Program-made: the position numbers and the translations under genes
Notes under the pieces: generated by a model
Database searches by the model: none
What the model was told of the DNA's origin: nothing
Seen by the model: only the letters and a program-made list of their open reading frames with translations
In this document: positions 1 through 13,139 of the stretch, piece after piece
Layout: the number at the start of each line of letters is the position of its first letter
How positions within the stretch are numbered: position 1 is the stretch's first letter
Origin: Clitoria ternatea
Taxonomy: Eukaryota > Streptophyta > Magnoliopsida > Fabales > Fabaceae
NCBI GenBank assembly: GCA_037962975.1
Contig: CM075670.1
Span: forward strand, 156,306,501 to 156,370,500
DNA length: 64,000 bases
Reading direction: 5' to 3'

Positions 1-349
1 GCATCCCAGCCGCCCCCACCAGCCCAGGATCCCCCCTAAGGGCTGATTTCATGCTATATTTTTGTATTCATTTTTTTATTGTTACATATTTTTGTATTTA
101 TTTTTTACTGTTACAGTTGTACAACATTTTTGGATTATTTTTATTTTTTATCTCATTCTATATTTTATTTATTATTTTTATTTCTTTTTATCTCATTCTA
201 TTTTTTACGAGCCTATATTAAGAATTAGATAAATAATAAAAGCATTATCATAAAAAATATATATAGTTTTTATATCAAAATATTTAATTCAACTTTATAA
301 AATATATTCTATAACTTTTACCAAAATAATATTTATAAAAAAATCATTT
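1..349. other. AT-rich flank, no gene seen
   Basis: After a short C-rich start the stretch is AT-rich with runs of T and A. I see no reading frame, terminal repeat or RNA gene. It abuts the left part of the CACTA-like element and may be its target DNA. Confidence 0.4.
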
Positions 350-795
350 TTTACTATTAGTGATGGAAATATGTCGTCGCTAAATAGATCTTCAACCAGC
401 AACAGATGAAAAGTTGTCGCCAACGTGGTCACACAACAACGATCGTAATAGTGACGAAAGATCATCAACCAATTAGCTACAAACTTTATGTCGTCGCTAA
501 CTTTTGTTCCTTAAAGTGACTGCCTTAGCGACGGTGGCGTGTCAACCCATTAGCTATGGACCTTTTCTATCGTTGATTTTAGTTACTTGTAGTAACCATC
601 ATAGCGACGGTGGCGCGTCAACTAATTAGCTACGAATGTTTTACCATCGTTGATTTCAGTTACTTGTAGCAACCTCCGTAGCGAAGGAGGCACTCTATTT
701 GACAATGACCACTTTTTTCCGTCACTAATTTAGGACTGAAACGGTGACGAAAATGATGACAAAGGGGACCACTTAGTCATGTTTCAGCGATGCAT

Positions 796-3700
796 GTCAC
801 CCCCTAATTTTTTGGACTCGAATCTCGATATAATCAAGATTAATAATTAATAAATATATGAGTAAACTTTTCACGTTTGAAATAACTTTGAAACACCTCA
901 ACGATTACACCAAGACTCGAACCACAGAAAACTGAAGAATGAGATTTAATATTTTATAACTGGATCGTAAAATAAATCGCCCATGATTGCATACAAAAAT
1001 AATAGAGTTTACAGTGGAAGAAGAATATGTATACAGGGCACACGCCTAGTCCCATATATGAAGATATGAGAAAAGGCTCGGCAAAGCATGCAACGGCATA
1101 TCATAAGCCTAATAATCATCCATCATCTTTTCACATAATTTCATGATCATATAAAGTCTAAAATATATATATACTTATACATCCATTCGGTCATGCATCA
1201 TACATATCCATTATTCATATCCGATAATTGACCATATCAATTTAACCTCAATTTCGCATATCACCAATAATTGTTCATCCCTAGAGGAATACATAATCAA
1301 CATCAATTTATTTATCAAGTGTGTATGAGGTCAAATACCCCAAACGCCAATAAGTCATCTACTTACATCGTCATTTACATTACATCTATCAATATCAATA
1401 ATCAACTACATCATAATATTCATTTCATACATAACTTAATAATTTACAGACGCTGCCGGCCAAGGCATTCCATTACCACTATTTACCTTCCCAAAAACTT
1501 TACTTCATAAACATTCTCGTCCCATGGTTTTCCCGCATCAATACTAAAAAGTAGACCACATGGGAGAGTGAGTTATACATTTCAAATGACGATATGAATA
1601 CAATTGAAATTATGTGCATATGCATATCAACATCATGTATGCTTTGCTAAACACATCAATAATCATCACAATCTATTCATTTCACAATATACATATCATG
1701 CATTCACCCATCAATTCATAGCAAAGCAAGCATATACACATCTATTCCAATGCCACAACGGGCCAACATTATCAATATCGACCATTCCAGTCTTTTCTCA
1801 AGCCACCATGGGCTATTCATCATTATCATCAATCATATGCAAACATGCCCTTCATTACATTGGGCCATAACATACATATTGTCATATTGGATATCATTTT
1901 GTATAGTCATAACATTTATTACTTTTACGTGGTCTTTTAGGTATATTAATTACCCATTTCACCAACACCATACCATAATCTCAATCATCATCAATCATCA
2001 TCACCATCTGACATATCTCCATGCTATATGCAAATGCTCTTATGGCTAATGCATATGCACAATGGAATTAATAACAAATGTGGATCTGACTATAGGGATA
2101 AACACCAAATTGTGGGTCAAGCATGATCACATACCATGCCCCTACTACAGTAGTAAAATATGTACACATATCTCATAATGCATGTATATTCACCATATTT
2201 TTACTGGTACCAAACCGCATCGCCCATCTTGCAACATCTGGTCATTTTCACCATGACCGTGGTAAACAACATATTCAATATATGGTGTTGCAGGCCGGTC
2301 AGATCTCAAATCATGGCGGCTGTGATCTCAAAGACCACCGGGGTCACCTGCTCATCAAGAGCCACCCCCCACAAGGGTCGGCCACATGCAGCTCCCCGTA
2401 GCTAAGCATGGGTGGCTTTGTGACTTACACACTGAGTTACAGGGGAAACAACAAATTTCTCATGCACTCAGCCACCCCCCACTGGGTCGGCCGAGGGAAC
2501 TCCCCTAACGTTCCAACATCAACGGCTATGATATGCCATGGATGCAATGCAATGCAAATCAAATGCATTTCTCACACTATACATCCTGAATGCCACTCAT
2601 TAATCATCATCATCATCATAATCACCAACACCACCATATACATCTTAGTGGATTTTATCATTATTGGTTTTAGCCATTGATTTCAAGTTTTAAGTGTGGC
2701 ATTTCATTACAACACGTTTTACATATTTTTCATATCATACATGCAAGTCGATACTTGCAATCAACCACAATGGCATCACATCATTACATATCATTCATAA
2801 ATATTACCACACATTCATTTAGTGGATTTTCATCTCATTATTCATCACCATTGATTTACATATTAGTGTGGTACTCATAATAATTAACAAATGTAATTCA
2901 AACCACACATACAAGCCTATGCTTGTATCAACTCAATGACATCCACAATCATCTATAATAACAATCATCCTTATTCAAGGGATTGATCAACAACATCATC
3001 CATCATTACCCCTAATACAATCTCTTATTTTTATATGATAAAGGGGTTTTAAGTAAATATAAGACCATGTTAACTTTCAATACTAAGACATGAGAAAATC
3101 TCACTTTTAGTCTTAATAATAATGGGACATGTCACAAATATCACCTATTAGTCCTAATTTGACCACCATAAAGAGTTGGGTTCAAAACCCTCTCAAACTT
3201 GAATTTTTCAACGCAGTATATTCGGTATTTTTTGCCTAATGAGAGTTATAAAACTCCAATTAAAGTAAGACCAATTCTTACACCTCCGTAACATAACTAT
3301 CTACAACTTTTATGAAGAATTCAGAGGCCAAAAATGTCATTAAGATGCCCAAACGGACCAAAAACAGCAAAGAAAATAGAGCAGTTGAAAAAACAGCATG
3401 ACAATGGCCATAAGAGGGCCATGAATCGATTCAAGCTCGTGTGAATCGATTCAAGCGTCCTAAAATCTCAAAATTTGACAAACAGAGGGCCTTGAATCGA
3501 TTCAAACTCGTATGAATCGATTCAAGCATCCTAAAATCTCAAAATTTGATGAACAGAGGGCCTTGAATCGATTCAAACTCGTATGAATCAATTCAAATGC
3601 CCCTGGAGCCCAAAACAATGAAAACAGCACCTCTTGAATCGATTCAAAGAGTCCTGAATCGATTCAAGACAGCCCTGCTGCTATTTTTATGTAGAAAACA

Positions 3701-5949
3701 CATGATTTTTCAACTTCTTATCCTCCGAACTTTCTCGTATGAACTCTAAATGCTACGAAATTTTAACCCCAACAAATATACATCATTTGTGACGCGTAGC
3801 CACCGGCCTCTCTCAAGATTTCTCATAATTGAGGGATTTATGCGTGTAAATGTGTTTCACTCAATTTTTAATATTTTTGGGCAACTCAAGGTTCAATTCT
3901 CATTAAAATTTTCCCATTCCAATTCCTACAAGTCATAAACTACATATATGGGCTATTGGGACTATCCCATGCCATCAAAATCACATAAAACTCTATTTGA
4001 CCCCTTCACTTCCATGATTATGCATTACAAATGCACTTTGTGAACTACATTATGACCCGAACCATCTATAATTCATTTTAATGTGGGTCTTTCATTACAA
4101 TGCATCAATTCCCACCAAGGGACCACTAACCATTCATCACTATCTCATATCTATATACATAAAATTTCCAAAATTCAACAATTTTCCAAGCCTATCATTC
4201 ATCACTTCATCAATTTAAACATTTAATACATTCATGGTAAGGCATTGCATGAGTTCATACATAAACATAATTAACAATTTTTCACTCATGCAATTGAAAT
4301 GTAAACTCCTCTCCCACCTCGAGAGAAGAACCGCAATCCAAGTGCTCTAATTGCCTCGATCATTCCGCATCATTGTCCAGAACACAATCCTATCACAAAC
4401 ATACATATACATGCTATTAATATACCATCTAAACCCAATTTATACGCTCATGTTAGGCTTTGGGAATTCCTTTCCCAAAACCAAGATTCTCTAAATCTTA
4501 AAGGGCTAAACAAATCCAACAACAACAACACTATAGCCCTTATCCTTAAGGCTTCTAAATCATTACATGAATCATTTAACCATCATCAAAATTTATTCAA
4601 ACTCATTATAAGCCTCTTGGCTCCATCTAAGACCATCACCAACTCAACTATTTCAAAATGGCATACATCAAGGTCTAAGACTCCACCAAATCAAATATCC
4701 ATCTTATTTCATTTATCCATCATCAATGGTCCTCCTTCATTATTATCTCTCTATCACAATAACAACACTCAACATTGATCATCATTTACCCATTCTTAAG
4801 ATTAATTCCTCAAATCATCATGCCTACCAACATGCACATATTATCATACACAATCTTATGAACTTAGTTCAAAATTTCACCAACCTCATTAACCAATCTC
4901 AATGCTTCTAACAATTCATTCCCTTTATATAAATCATTTTAAAGTACCAAAATCATCAAATTCACTAGTTTTGCTAGAAACCCCCAATTTATCAACCTAG
5001 GGTTTTCATCAAAATCAACCATTCAACATCAATCTTCACCATCTTCATAAAACATTTCATCCACAATAATATTCATCTATATTGGGCATTATCCCTTATT
5101 CAAGAATCACCCCTCTAAACCATTCAAGCCTAGGGTTTCCATTTCCACCCACAAGCAAGGTTCCTAACATCACCATTTCCAAACCAATACCACAAAACCA
5201 TAAATGAAATAGTGAAGAGGTGACAAACCTTACCTCATCTCCATGTTCAAGCTAAAAATAAAAATGGGAAGAGAGGAAAAGGGAGAGGGTCCAAGCTTTG
5301 CCCCAATGTCCCATATATGCTCCATAAATCCGTGCTTAGTCTTTGATTTTGGCAAGAATGGAAGTGGAAGAGAGGTGGGCAGTTTTGCCACAGAAAGAGA
5401 GGAAGAGAAGAAGAAAATGAGGAGTGATGGGAGAAGAAGAGACTTGGACGGTAATAGAGAGAAGGAGAGAGGAATTTAGTGAAAATTGGCATTACCCAAT
5501 GGTTAACAGAGTGTCTCTAGTTACTTTTTCCAATGGTCCATAGATCCCATTATCCAATGGTTAAAATAATGAAAATGAGGGGAAGAAGAGGGGATACGAT
5601 GGAATGAGGGGGAAAATAGGATTTATCATTTTCTTTTTATTCCATTTGACTCGTATTTTCCCCGCTTAATAACTTACGCTGTGTCCAATTAAGTATTTCC
5701 TCAATACCAAAAATTATTTTAATTATACCACCATGACCATAATAATTTTCTAAGTATTCTAGACCATCAAATATCCAATTTAGTCAAGTAGGTCCCATAC
5801 CATCTGCTAAATCCTCCGATTCCGGTAAGTCTCAATTTACCGATAATTCATCTCTAATGTCAAATTAAATCTCCCATAATTATTTGACCATAAATAATTA
5901 ATTATCATTATCCAATAAATTTATTTTCTTTAAAATCCAGGATGTTACA
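796..5949 (-). mobile_element. Long solo-LTR-like unit (5.15 kb) with TSD ATGCA
   Basis: The unit starts TGTCACCCCC and ends GGATGTTACA. It is flanked by perfect 5-bp copies of ATGCA (791-795 and 5950-5954), which marks an LTR-element insertion. I find no primer site, polypurine tract, second LTR or pol remnant, so it reads as a solo LTR or a non-coding LARD-like element. It is homologous along its length to the unit at 31008-55908: both share a GCCGGCCAAGG landmark (near 1457 and 32095) and the GCCACCCCC block (near 2363 and 53664). An LTR of this length is known for Ogre-type gypsy elements of legumes. Minus orientation is inferred from the start TGTAACATCC on that strand. Short ORFs inside it are not convincing. 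Confidence 0.75.
3421..3675. repeat. GAATCGATTC palindrome cluster in long LTR
   Basis: Eight copies of GAATCGATTC, one of them mutated to GAATCAATTC, lie in about 255 bp. They alternate with short variable phrases such as AAGCTCGTGT and AAACTCGTAT. The core ATCGAT is self-complementary. Spacing is irregular, so this is not a simple tandem repeat. Confidence 0.9.
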
Positions 5950-6128
5950 ATGCAAGGTTCCTGTCACAAACCGACAACTGTCTGTTACCGTCGCTAACGG
6001 TTTAGCGACCAAGCTTTTAGCGACAGACTTTTGTCATGCTTGAGGCCGTCGCTAATACTATTTAGCAACAAATTTCTCCTATTTAGTGATGGGTTTTTGT
6101 CATCACTACATGACATTTTTCAGTAGTG

Positions 6129-7392
6129 TTTGGTAGTTACCAGAATTTGTTTGCAATTCAGTAAATAGATGTAGAGAGATTTTCTATGGTCTTTTAATGC
6201 TTCTAGATAAATCAATTTGGTGAATTGGAATATGGTTACAAAACCTAAGAAGTATAGTGGCTTGGTGTTATAGGATTTGGTGCCCTATGAAGCATGGAGA
6301 GGTGGATCTTCTTTTCTAGCTCTTTATAGATCCAAGCTTTCTTGCAAAGATGAGTTAAATTTACGTGGAAGAGGTTGAATATAGGTGTTGGCCGAATTGT
6401 TAAGTGATGGAGAATGAAGGATTTGAAGTGTAAAATCCTAGATCTAATCTAAGAAGTTAAGAGAAATAGATGAAAGAATGGAGAGGTAAGGGAGGAAGAT
6501 GAATCTGTCACTCTCACAAGCTATGGAGAGATAAGGAAGTGAAGTCACCACCTTTGGGAGGAAGCCAAAGGATAAGACAAAGAAATAAGCCTAGAGCTTC
6601 TACCTTTTAGAGAAAAGGGAGAGTTTTTCACTCTAAATTTCACTAATATTCAAATTATGAGAGAAATACAAAGGGGAGATGTATTTATACCTCCTAGGAA
6701 CTAAATTTTTGGAATTGGCTTGGTGGGCTTGAAAAAGCTTCACCCAAGACCTAAAAACTCAAAATATATGGCCCAAAAGGAGGCCAAAGTAACCTATCAC
6801 CTATACAAGGCCTAAAAGTGGCCCAAAATGGAAAATATGGTCATGCAAGACCCAAAACTAAGTCTTAATTTCTAATCTTTAAATATTTCTAAAACTAATA
6901 ACATGAAAATAAAATATATACAAATGGAAAGCAAGCCCAATAAAGAGGCCCAAGTAATGCCTATGTCACTTGGCGATTCGTGATTACAGGTTGGTAAATA
7001 TTTCTCATTGGGAAACTTGTGTTGGATTTACAAGTTGAAAATCCCAAGCTTTGGGTTAGTCTTTTGGCTATCAAGTATCTTATGTCTCACGACTTTTGGA
7101 ATGTCAAATTGAAAAAGTCTAATTTCTCTATTTGGGCTAGCATTCTTAAGGTCCATGATAGACTAAGGACTAGGTTCAGGTATTGGCTTTCCAATGGTAA
7201 TTCATTCTTATGGTAATCTAATTGAACCGGTGTTGGCTTTTAGGCCAATTTGGTTGATTATATGCACATTGTGGACTCTGTTTTTCAGGTTTGTGATATT
7301 TGGATCAATGGTTAATGGGATTTGTTTTCCCTTTACACTATTATTCCTCTATTAATTTGGTTATCTCTTCAATCTTTTCCAAGACCAGATGG
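6129..7392 (+). pseudogene. LINE (L1-type) reverse transcriptase remnant, upstream part
   Basis: Translated in mixed frames, the plus strand gives the C-terminal reverse-transcriptase area of plant L1-type LINEs. The first block (about 6150-6290) contains the phrase NWNMVTKPKKYSGLGV. The second (7019-7216) has PKLWVSLLAIKY and then a segment ending RFRYWLSNGNSFLW, matching the region after the RT fingers and palm in plant LINEs. Stops and shifts break it throughout. It begins right beside the CACTA right end and is interrupted at 7393 by a copia-type element; the rest resumes at 15630. The stretch 6290-6988 does not read as LINE. Confidence 0.65.
6290..6988. other. Unassigned insert within LINE remnant
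   Basis: This stretch interrupts the LINE-like reading. It has a minus-strand TATA-like GGTATAAATAC near 6690 and ends GATTACA, compatible with a short LTR or other insertion. I could not find a matching target duplication or a clear left end, so its class is open. Confidence 0.3.
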
Positions 7393-8673
7393 TGTTAGGG
7401 AATCCCTAGTGTATGTGCAGCGGAAATACAAGGATTCCTATAGGATTTGCAAAGCACCGTGTTTCAAAGCATAAGACAAACACACACAAAAAAAATTATG
7501 TTTTAGGATTACCTCTTGAAGAATATCGAAGCAATCGTAGCCTCGTCCTTTAGGAGTCCACACGAGTACTCCCACCAAAAATGCTACACCTTCCAAGTGC
7601 TAGTTTGACGGCGTGTAGCTTTTGCAACTTTTGCGTATTTTGTGTCTCTTTTTGGGTAGCCGCCTATGAGCATCTTATGCTCTATTTATAGGCTTAGGTT
7701 TGACCTAATTTGCTCTCTAAAGAGTGGGCTCCTTACTCATTCTAAATAAGTTAGGCCCAATAGTCTTATTTTAGTCCAACTAAAATAAAAAGCTATTTTC
7801 TGATGGGCTTACTCTATGTGTGTGACCCTATAGGTAAAATACTCGGTTATATTAATAATAAACTATTTTATTATTAATATAAAATAAGAGCGGCATCTAG
7901 CAATGCATCATTATGTCCGAATATTATTTATTAACAACATAACCTATAAGTGATAATTATTTTATATGTTTGTTCCTTTTGTCATGATATCCTAATTGGG
8001 CCCAAGGCATGGTCGTGTCATCCTTGTATGGTCCAATTTATTTTACTTTATATCGGAGTAGACTTTATCAGAATAACTATCCAATATTTATTCTTTCTAG
8101 CATGGCTATGCATTTCCTTAGTCTCACTCTATCAAGTGGCCTATAGATATCACTCATGTCACATAGGAGAGATAAATCCCATCTACATCACTCACATCCC
8201 TCTGCATAATTTGTACATTGCCTAACCACAACCTTTATAGTCCTCTTATTACAGAAGACGTTTGATTGTATTAAAACAATAAACTCCTTATGTAGGAATC
8301 GTAGTGACTTCAGGTCAAAGGACTACATATACCATTATCACATTGAGAATCGTTTATGACATTCATGTAACGACCCATGCAACGTTTTCATGGTGGGTCT
8401 GTCCAGTACATCATTACTCTTAATGTGTACCCGTGTGAAGACTTGATATCATTTATATCCATGATCTGTGAGATCAGATTATGAGTACACTCACACACTA
8501 GTCTTAATGTATTTACATGTCCCCACGTAAATACTTGACTAGGGATATTTTAGGAATAACTCTCATATGACCTATTACTCCAAGGATAAATAAAGGTTGT
8601 TAAACTATTTAACAAAAAATGACTTATTCAAAATGATGCGACCTATATAGGCTTTTAGTGCATATTTCCAACA
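7393..8673 (-). repeat. 3' LTR of copia-type element
   Basis: The plus strand starts TGTTAGGGAATCCC and ends TTTCCAACA. It matches 14349-15629 over its whole length with scattered, mostly transition, differences. A minus-strand TATAAATA lies at 7683-7690. Confidence 0.9.
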
Positions 8674-8687
8674 ATCTCCCACTTGCA
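8674..8687 (-). other. Polypurine tract of copia-type element
   Basis: The minus strand reads TGCAAGTGGGAGAT directly before the 3' LTR, the position of the plus-strand primer for reverse transcription. Confidence 0.6.
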
Positions 8688-8689
8688 CT

Positions 8690-9700
8690 TAGAGCCGATA
8701 AGGTTAATGCCCAATGACGTCTATAGTGCCTTTATGCTTTTACTACGTAAGCGGTTTTACTAGTGGGTTCCCAACAATTTTGTTGGTATGCACATTGCAT
8801 ATTTTCACATCTTCCAAAGATGAAACTATTTAAGTATATGCTTGGATTAATCCACTTCCTTATATTGTTCTATAGTTCCATTGTCATCACAGTGGAAACT
8901 CATAGGATACAAAACATTTGGAATGATTGAATGTAAATTGACTTCTTTTGTAATTTAACATAGCAAAATACTTAGATTTGTTAGTCGAACCAATGATTGT
9001 TTCTTGCTTTGAACCTTTCAAGCATACATCGTAACCATCTTGACAACACATATATTTTGATTGCAATCTTAAGTCTTTCAAATTAATCAAAAATTGACAT
9101 CGATGTAACCTTTACAACGAGCTCATCTTCCATTTATCAAGATTAAATCCTTAGTCCTTCTTAAGTGTTTAAGGATACTCTTGACTATAGAATGAGAATA
9201 TTATTAGTTCTAGAAGAAGCATGTCTTCTTCATGTAATACTTTGTGATATAATTGTGCAGTTACTAACCCTTTTATAGCCACAAGATTTATCTTTATTCT
9301 TTAATGAAGATTCTAGCTTCTAAAAGCTTGGTTTAGTCCATAAATAGAACATTTGCAGTTCACACACCTTCCTAGATGTTTTAGGCATAAAAGGCCTTTA
9401 GGTTGTGTCATATACACATCCTCATGATGATTTCCATCTTGACATCTATCTACCATATCTTATAATGGTGGTATACTGCTACAATAAGTAGGATCTAAAT
9501 GGTTTTTAAGCTAATTGAATTTTGTCAATCTTGCTTTTAAAGGTACTTTTATTACCATCCATGTTTAGTTTTCCTTTTGAAAACCCACTTGCATCCTATA
9601 GGTTTTACCCTTTAGGTGCGTCAACCAAGGATCATACCTTGTTAATATACATGGAACCCATTTCAAATCCCATGGTCTTATGCCATGTCTTAGAATCTAA
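8690..9700 (-). pseudogene. Decayed copia pol (RT and RNase H pieces)
   Basis: At 9608-9674 the minus strand reads EMGSMYINKV, a stop, then SLVDAPKG. This is the start of the copia reverse-transcriptase domain; the young copia element in this window has TWSLVDPPPDCKPIGCKWVF at the same place. Downstream, near 8800-8900, CDDNGTIEQYKEVD, a stop, then SKHILK recalls the end of the copia RNase H domain. Stops and frameshifts are dense, so no protein is made. RT before RNase H on the minus strand agrees with the primer-site position at the right LTR. The rest of the internal region (about 9700-14330) is too decayed for me to assign gag or integrase. Confidence 0.6.
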
Positions 9701-11929
9701 ACTTGCATTGGCCTCTTCATAAGAAGCTTGGTCATTTAGCAATATGCCTCCTTCCTTATTTATAAGATATCCATATCTTTCAGCTTTAGTGACATATCCT
9801 ATTTGATCTTACGCAAGTCTTGTGCTACCGGAGCTAAGGATTTCACAACACTTTGTGATTTCTGCTCCAAGTCCATCCTTGACTTTTAAATGCTTTGTGA
9901 TACTTGAATTTCTTCAAGTTCTACCATCCTCCCACTAATTCTTTAAGGGATGTCCTCTTATTCAAGAATACAACATTCTAAGTAACAAGCCTTTTATTCT
10001 CAGATGGATTGTAGAATTGATAACCCTTAGCTTTCTTTGGGTATCTCACAGAAGACATTTATCTAATTTAGATCTGACCTTGTCAGAGTTGTATGCTCTA
10101 TAGAAACATCATAGTTCCAAATTATTAGTAAAGACATACTAGGTTTCTTCCTAGTCCATATCATATATGGTTTCTTTAAGAAAGTCTAAGATGGAACATG
10201 GTTAAGTGTGGAAATTTTGTTAATAAAGGAACGTTGAAGGAGTTTGAGATGTTTGATAATAATTAATAATCAAACTATGTCCAACAAGGTTTGACTTTTC
10301 CCCGTAGAGATGCTATTAAGGCATTCCATGAGGAATGAGTTAAGAGGTAATCTCTCACTCTATTAGATAGTTATCAAACTTATAACTCAAATTATTTGCT
10401 ATCTTGATCTAATCAAGAGCTTTAATTGTCTTGCCAATTTGGTTTTTCACTTCATTATGAATTCTTTGAACTTTTCAAAGACTTTCTAACTTATGTTACA
10501 TAAATCCATACTCATTGACTTTTCAATTAGTATGTTGAAGTATTGAAAAACATATCTAGTTATTGTTCCTATAGGCCCACATACATTGTTATGTATTAGA
10601 TAATAGATTGATTACTCATCTTTTCAATGAATGAGGTCTCAATTATCTCTCCAATAAATAAGATTTACATGTCTCCATTGATTCCAAAATCAGAAAGAGT
10701 CCATATAACCACATTAATGGTATTTAGAAAATATGTTTCTTATCCATTTGCCTTAGGAGACAATACCATGTAAGTAAGGTTCAAAATCACTTATTTTAAC
10801 CTACTTTGGCAGTTGTTATAAATGGGTGTTTTGAGATTTAGGATGTGGAATCCATTACTCAATTGTGCATCAACATCCATTTGAAGAAATAAAGTTATTT
10901 TATAATAAGAAAAACATTTCTTGTCTAACAAGAAACAATATGCACAATGTCTAGTTCACTAACTAGCCCAATAGGTAAAGATCTTCTCTTTATTGTAGCA
11001 ACTTTTGCTTAATTTTACACAGATTTCTCCACCCTTAACAAGTGATCTACTTCCTTGATCTTTCAAAATTTGAGATCTACTACTAGTATCTGATACTAAT
11101 GTTAGTGAAGTAAAATAACTTGACTTTTATAACATGACCTGTAGTGGAAGTCTTACTTCCCTTTCTTTTGAACTCCTTCAAGTTCTTTAGACAAATTATT
11201 TCAATGTCTTATTTTGGCTAAAACTGGAAACAATTTCCTTTCTTGATCACCTTTTAGACTTCCAGACTAACTTGGCCTTAATAAAGTCTGTATACGATCA
11301 TATCGTATATCTCCCATATATTCATATTGCCTTTTATAACTCAGAGTTTATGCAGACTCCATAGGGTATTCAAGACCCAACCATAGATGATATATAAGCC
11401 AAACATGACACACTGCCGCTTCATCTTTAATGAAGATAATTCTCAAGTCTCAATACCTATCTAGGCATTTTTTTAGATAAAGTGTCCTTCCAAAGGACAG
11501 ATTGCAACAAAACAATATTTGGTATATCATGGTTATTCTAAAACAAATTACATGCAAATCTATCACTTCTATTTAAAACATATTTAAATCTTGTTCATTA
11601 AATAAATATGTTGTCTCCCACTATTTTGATTCAAAACAAATACCCTCACTGAATCAAAAAAAAATCCCATTGGAAGATTTTTCTAGTGGGCCGAGATCCA
11701 TATTTGGCCTAGCATTGAGTCGGCTTTGGCTGATCGCCCAACCCTTGGTTATTTAGGTAGGAAACACATTTCCCATTGCATCTCATGCAACTCTTGGATG
11801 ATTGAGTGAGTAACTCTTTACCCTTATTCATCTTATGAATTTAAGCTCAATCCTTACGCCTCTAAGTTATTTTCAATCCAATTGAAAAACTTAGTTAAGT
11901 TTAGGCCTAATAAAAACAATTTGGATATT

Positions 11930-12420
11930 ATAATTATCCCATCGCGCTTTACTAATATAAATGATAGCACCCTGCTTTGGCAGGCCCACTATTTATTGAC
12001 ATTAGTCTCGATGAGTGTTACTTATTAGAAGACGTTTAAACTTAATATTAACGCTTCTAGGTTCTTCAATATGATTAAAGTTACCTAGATAAGTTCAATA
12101 ACAAATGGTTGGATAATCCAATTATCCATCATCCTTTACTAATATCAATAAAAGCACCCTGCTTTGGCAGAACCTACACTTTATTGAAACTAGAATTGAT
12201 GACTGTTGTTTATTAGAACACGTTTTAGACTGTTCATACCTTTAGGCTTTTCCAATCCAATTGAAAAAAGTCTATTTGAATAAAACTTAATAATACTTGA
12301 ATAATCCAATTATCCAATCATGTCCTACTAAACATAAATAAAGGCACCCAACTATGATATGACCTGCACTTTATTTATATCAAGTTAGACGTTATTACTT
12401 ATTGGAAGGTATGATTGTCG
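11930..12420. repeat. Threefold degenerate repeat inside copia-type element
   Basis: A block built around CACCCTGCTTTGGCAG, preceded by an AATTATCC...TTTACTAATAT phrase and followed by TTTATTGA...TTATTAGAA, occurs near 11940, 12120 and 12310, a period of about 180-185 bp. The third copy is the most diverged. Confidence 0.75.
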
Positions 12421-13139
12421 GGCTTGAGGGATTTCAATTTCTTATTGTTCATTACCGACGTTCATTAAACGCTTTAACGCAAAATAAAACCCCAAAACAT
12501 GCAATCAAAATTGTGAGATGGTTATGGTCTTCCTAGAAAATAAAATATAATAAAATAAACCTAAAGGAACTATGGTGTCTTAACTTCATGAAGTCCTACT
12601 TCTTGAAACCACCATCCTCCTAGAGTCACCACTCCTTTGTTCCTTTCAAGGTCATATCCATCACCACTCTAGGTTTCTTCTAGGTCTCCACCTTGTTGGC
12701 TTTTCCAAGATTACAATGTAATAAAGAAAACTCGTTTTACATACGAGTGAAGGGTTGAGAGAAGAAATTTAAGAATAGAGAAAGGCACAGCACGCAGGCT
12801 GTATTTAAAATTAAATAAAAAAATCTAAGACAATAACCATTCACCGCTGGACGTGTTAATTAATCAATTAATAGAGTAATCAATTGTATTTAAAATAAAA
12901 TAAATTTTAAAACACATAATTAAACACGCGGGGTCATAAAAGGAAACTACGCAAAGAAGTTTGGCGGCTCTGTTGACCGTTCAACAGACAGGGTCAAGGG
13001 GTGTTCTAACCCAAAAATTTAGTACTGTAATCAGGTTAGTTCCCAGGAAAGAGAGGTGGGTCCGGAGTGACCGCTTAAGTACCAAGTCTTTCCTAGCCAG
13101 AACGTCCCACTGACCATTAACAGCTCAAAATATTCGGTT

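Larger units (their letters stand above)
350..6128. mobile_element. CACTA-like DNA transposon remnant, split by a long LTR
   Basis: The right end (6113-6128) reads inward as CACTACTGAAAAATGT, the classic start of a CACTA (En/Spm) element. Subterminal copies of GTCGCTAA and its complement TTAGCGAC lie on both sides of the inserted unit (about 380-790 and 5980-6070), as expected for the subterminal repeats that bind a CACTA transposase. Without the insert the element would be only about 620 bp and has no transposase, so it was non-autonomous. The left boundary near 350 is poor: I see only a degenerate TTACTATTAG there, so the left end and the 3-bp target duplication are unproven. A different TIR element with similar subterminal repeats is possible. 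Confidence 0.6.

Noticed and set aside
2123..2680. Short ORFs in the middle of the first long LTR
   Set aside because: Not conserved in the homologous unit at 53668-54300, where the same DNA lacks matching frames.
5243..5492. ORFs of 78-81 codons on both strands at the right of the first long LTR
   Set aside because: Purine-rich DNA gives open frames on both strands; Lys/Glu/Arg- or Ser/Leu-rich composition and no motif.
8641..8700. Possible tRNA-like sequence near the left copia LTR end
   Set aside because: The match is the LTR end and polypurine tract; no cloverleaf can be drawn.
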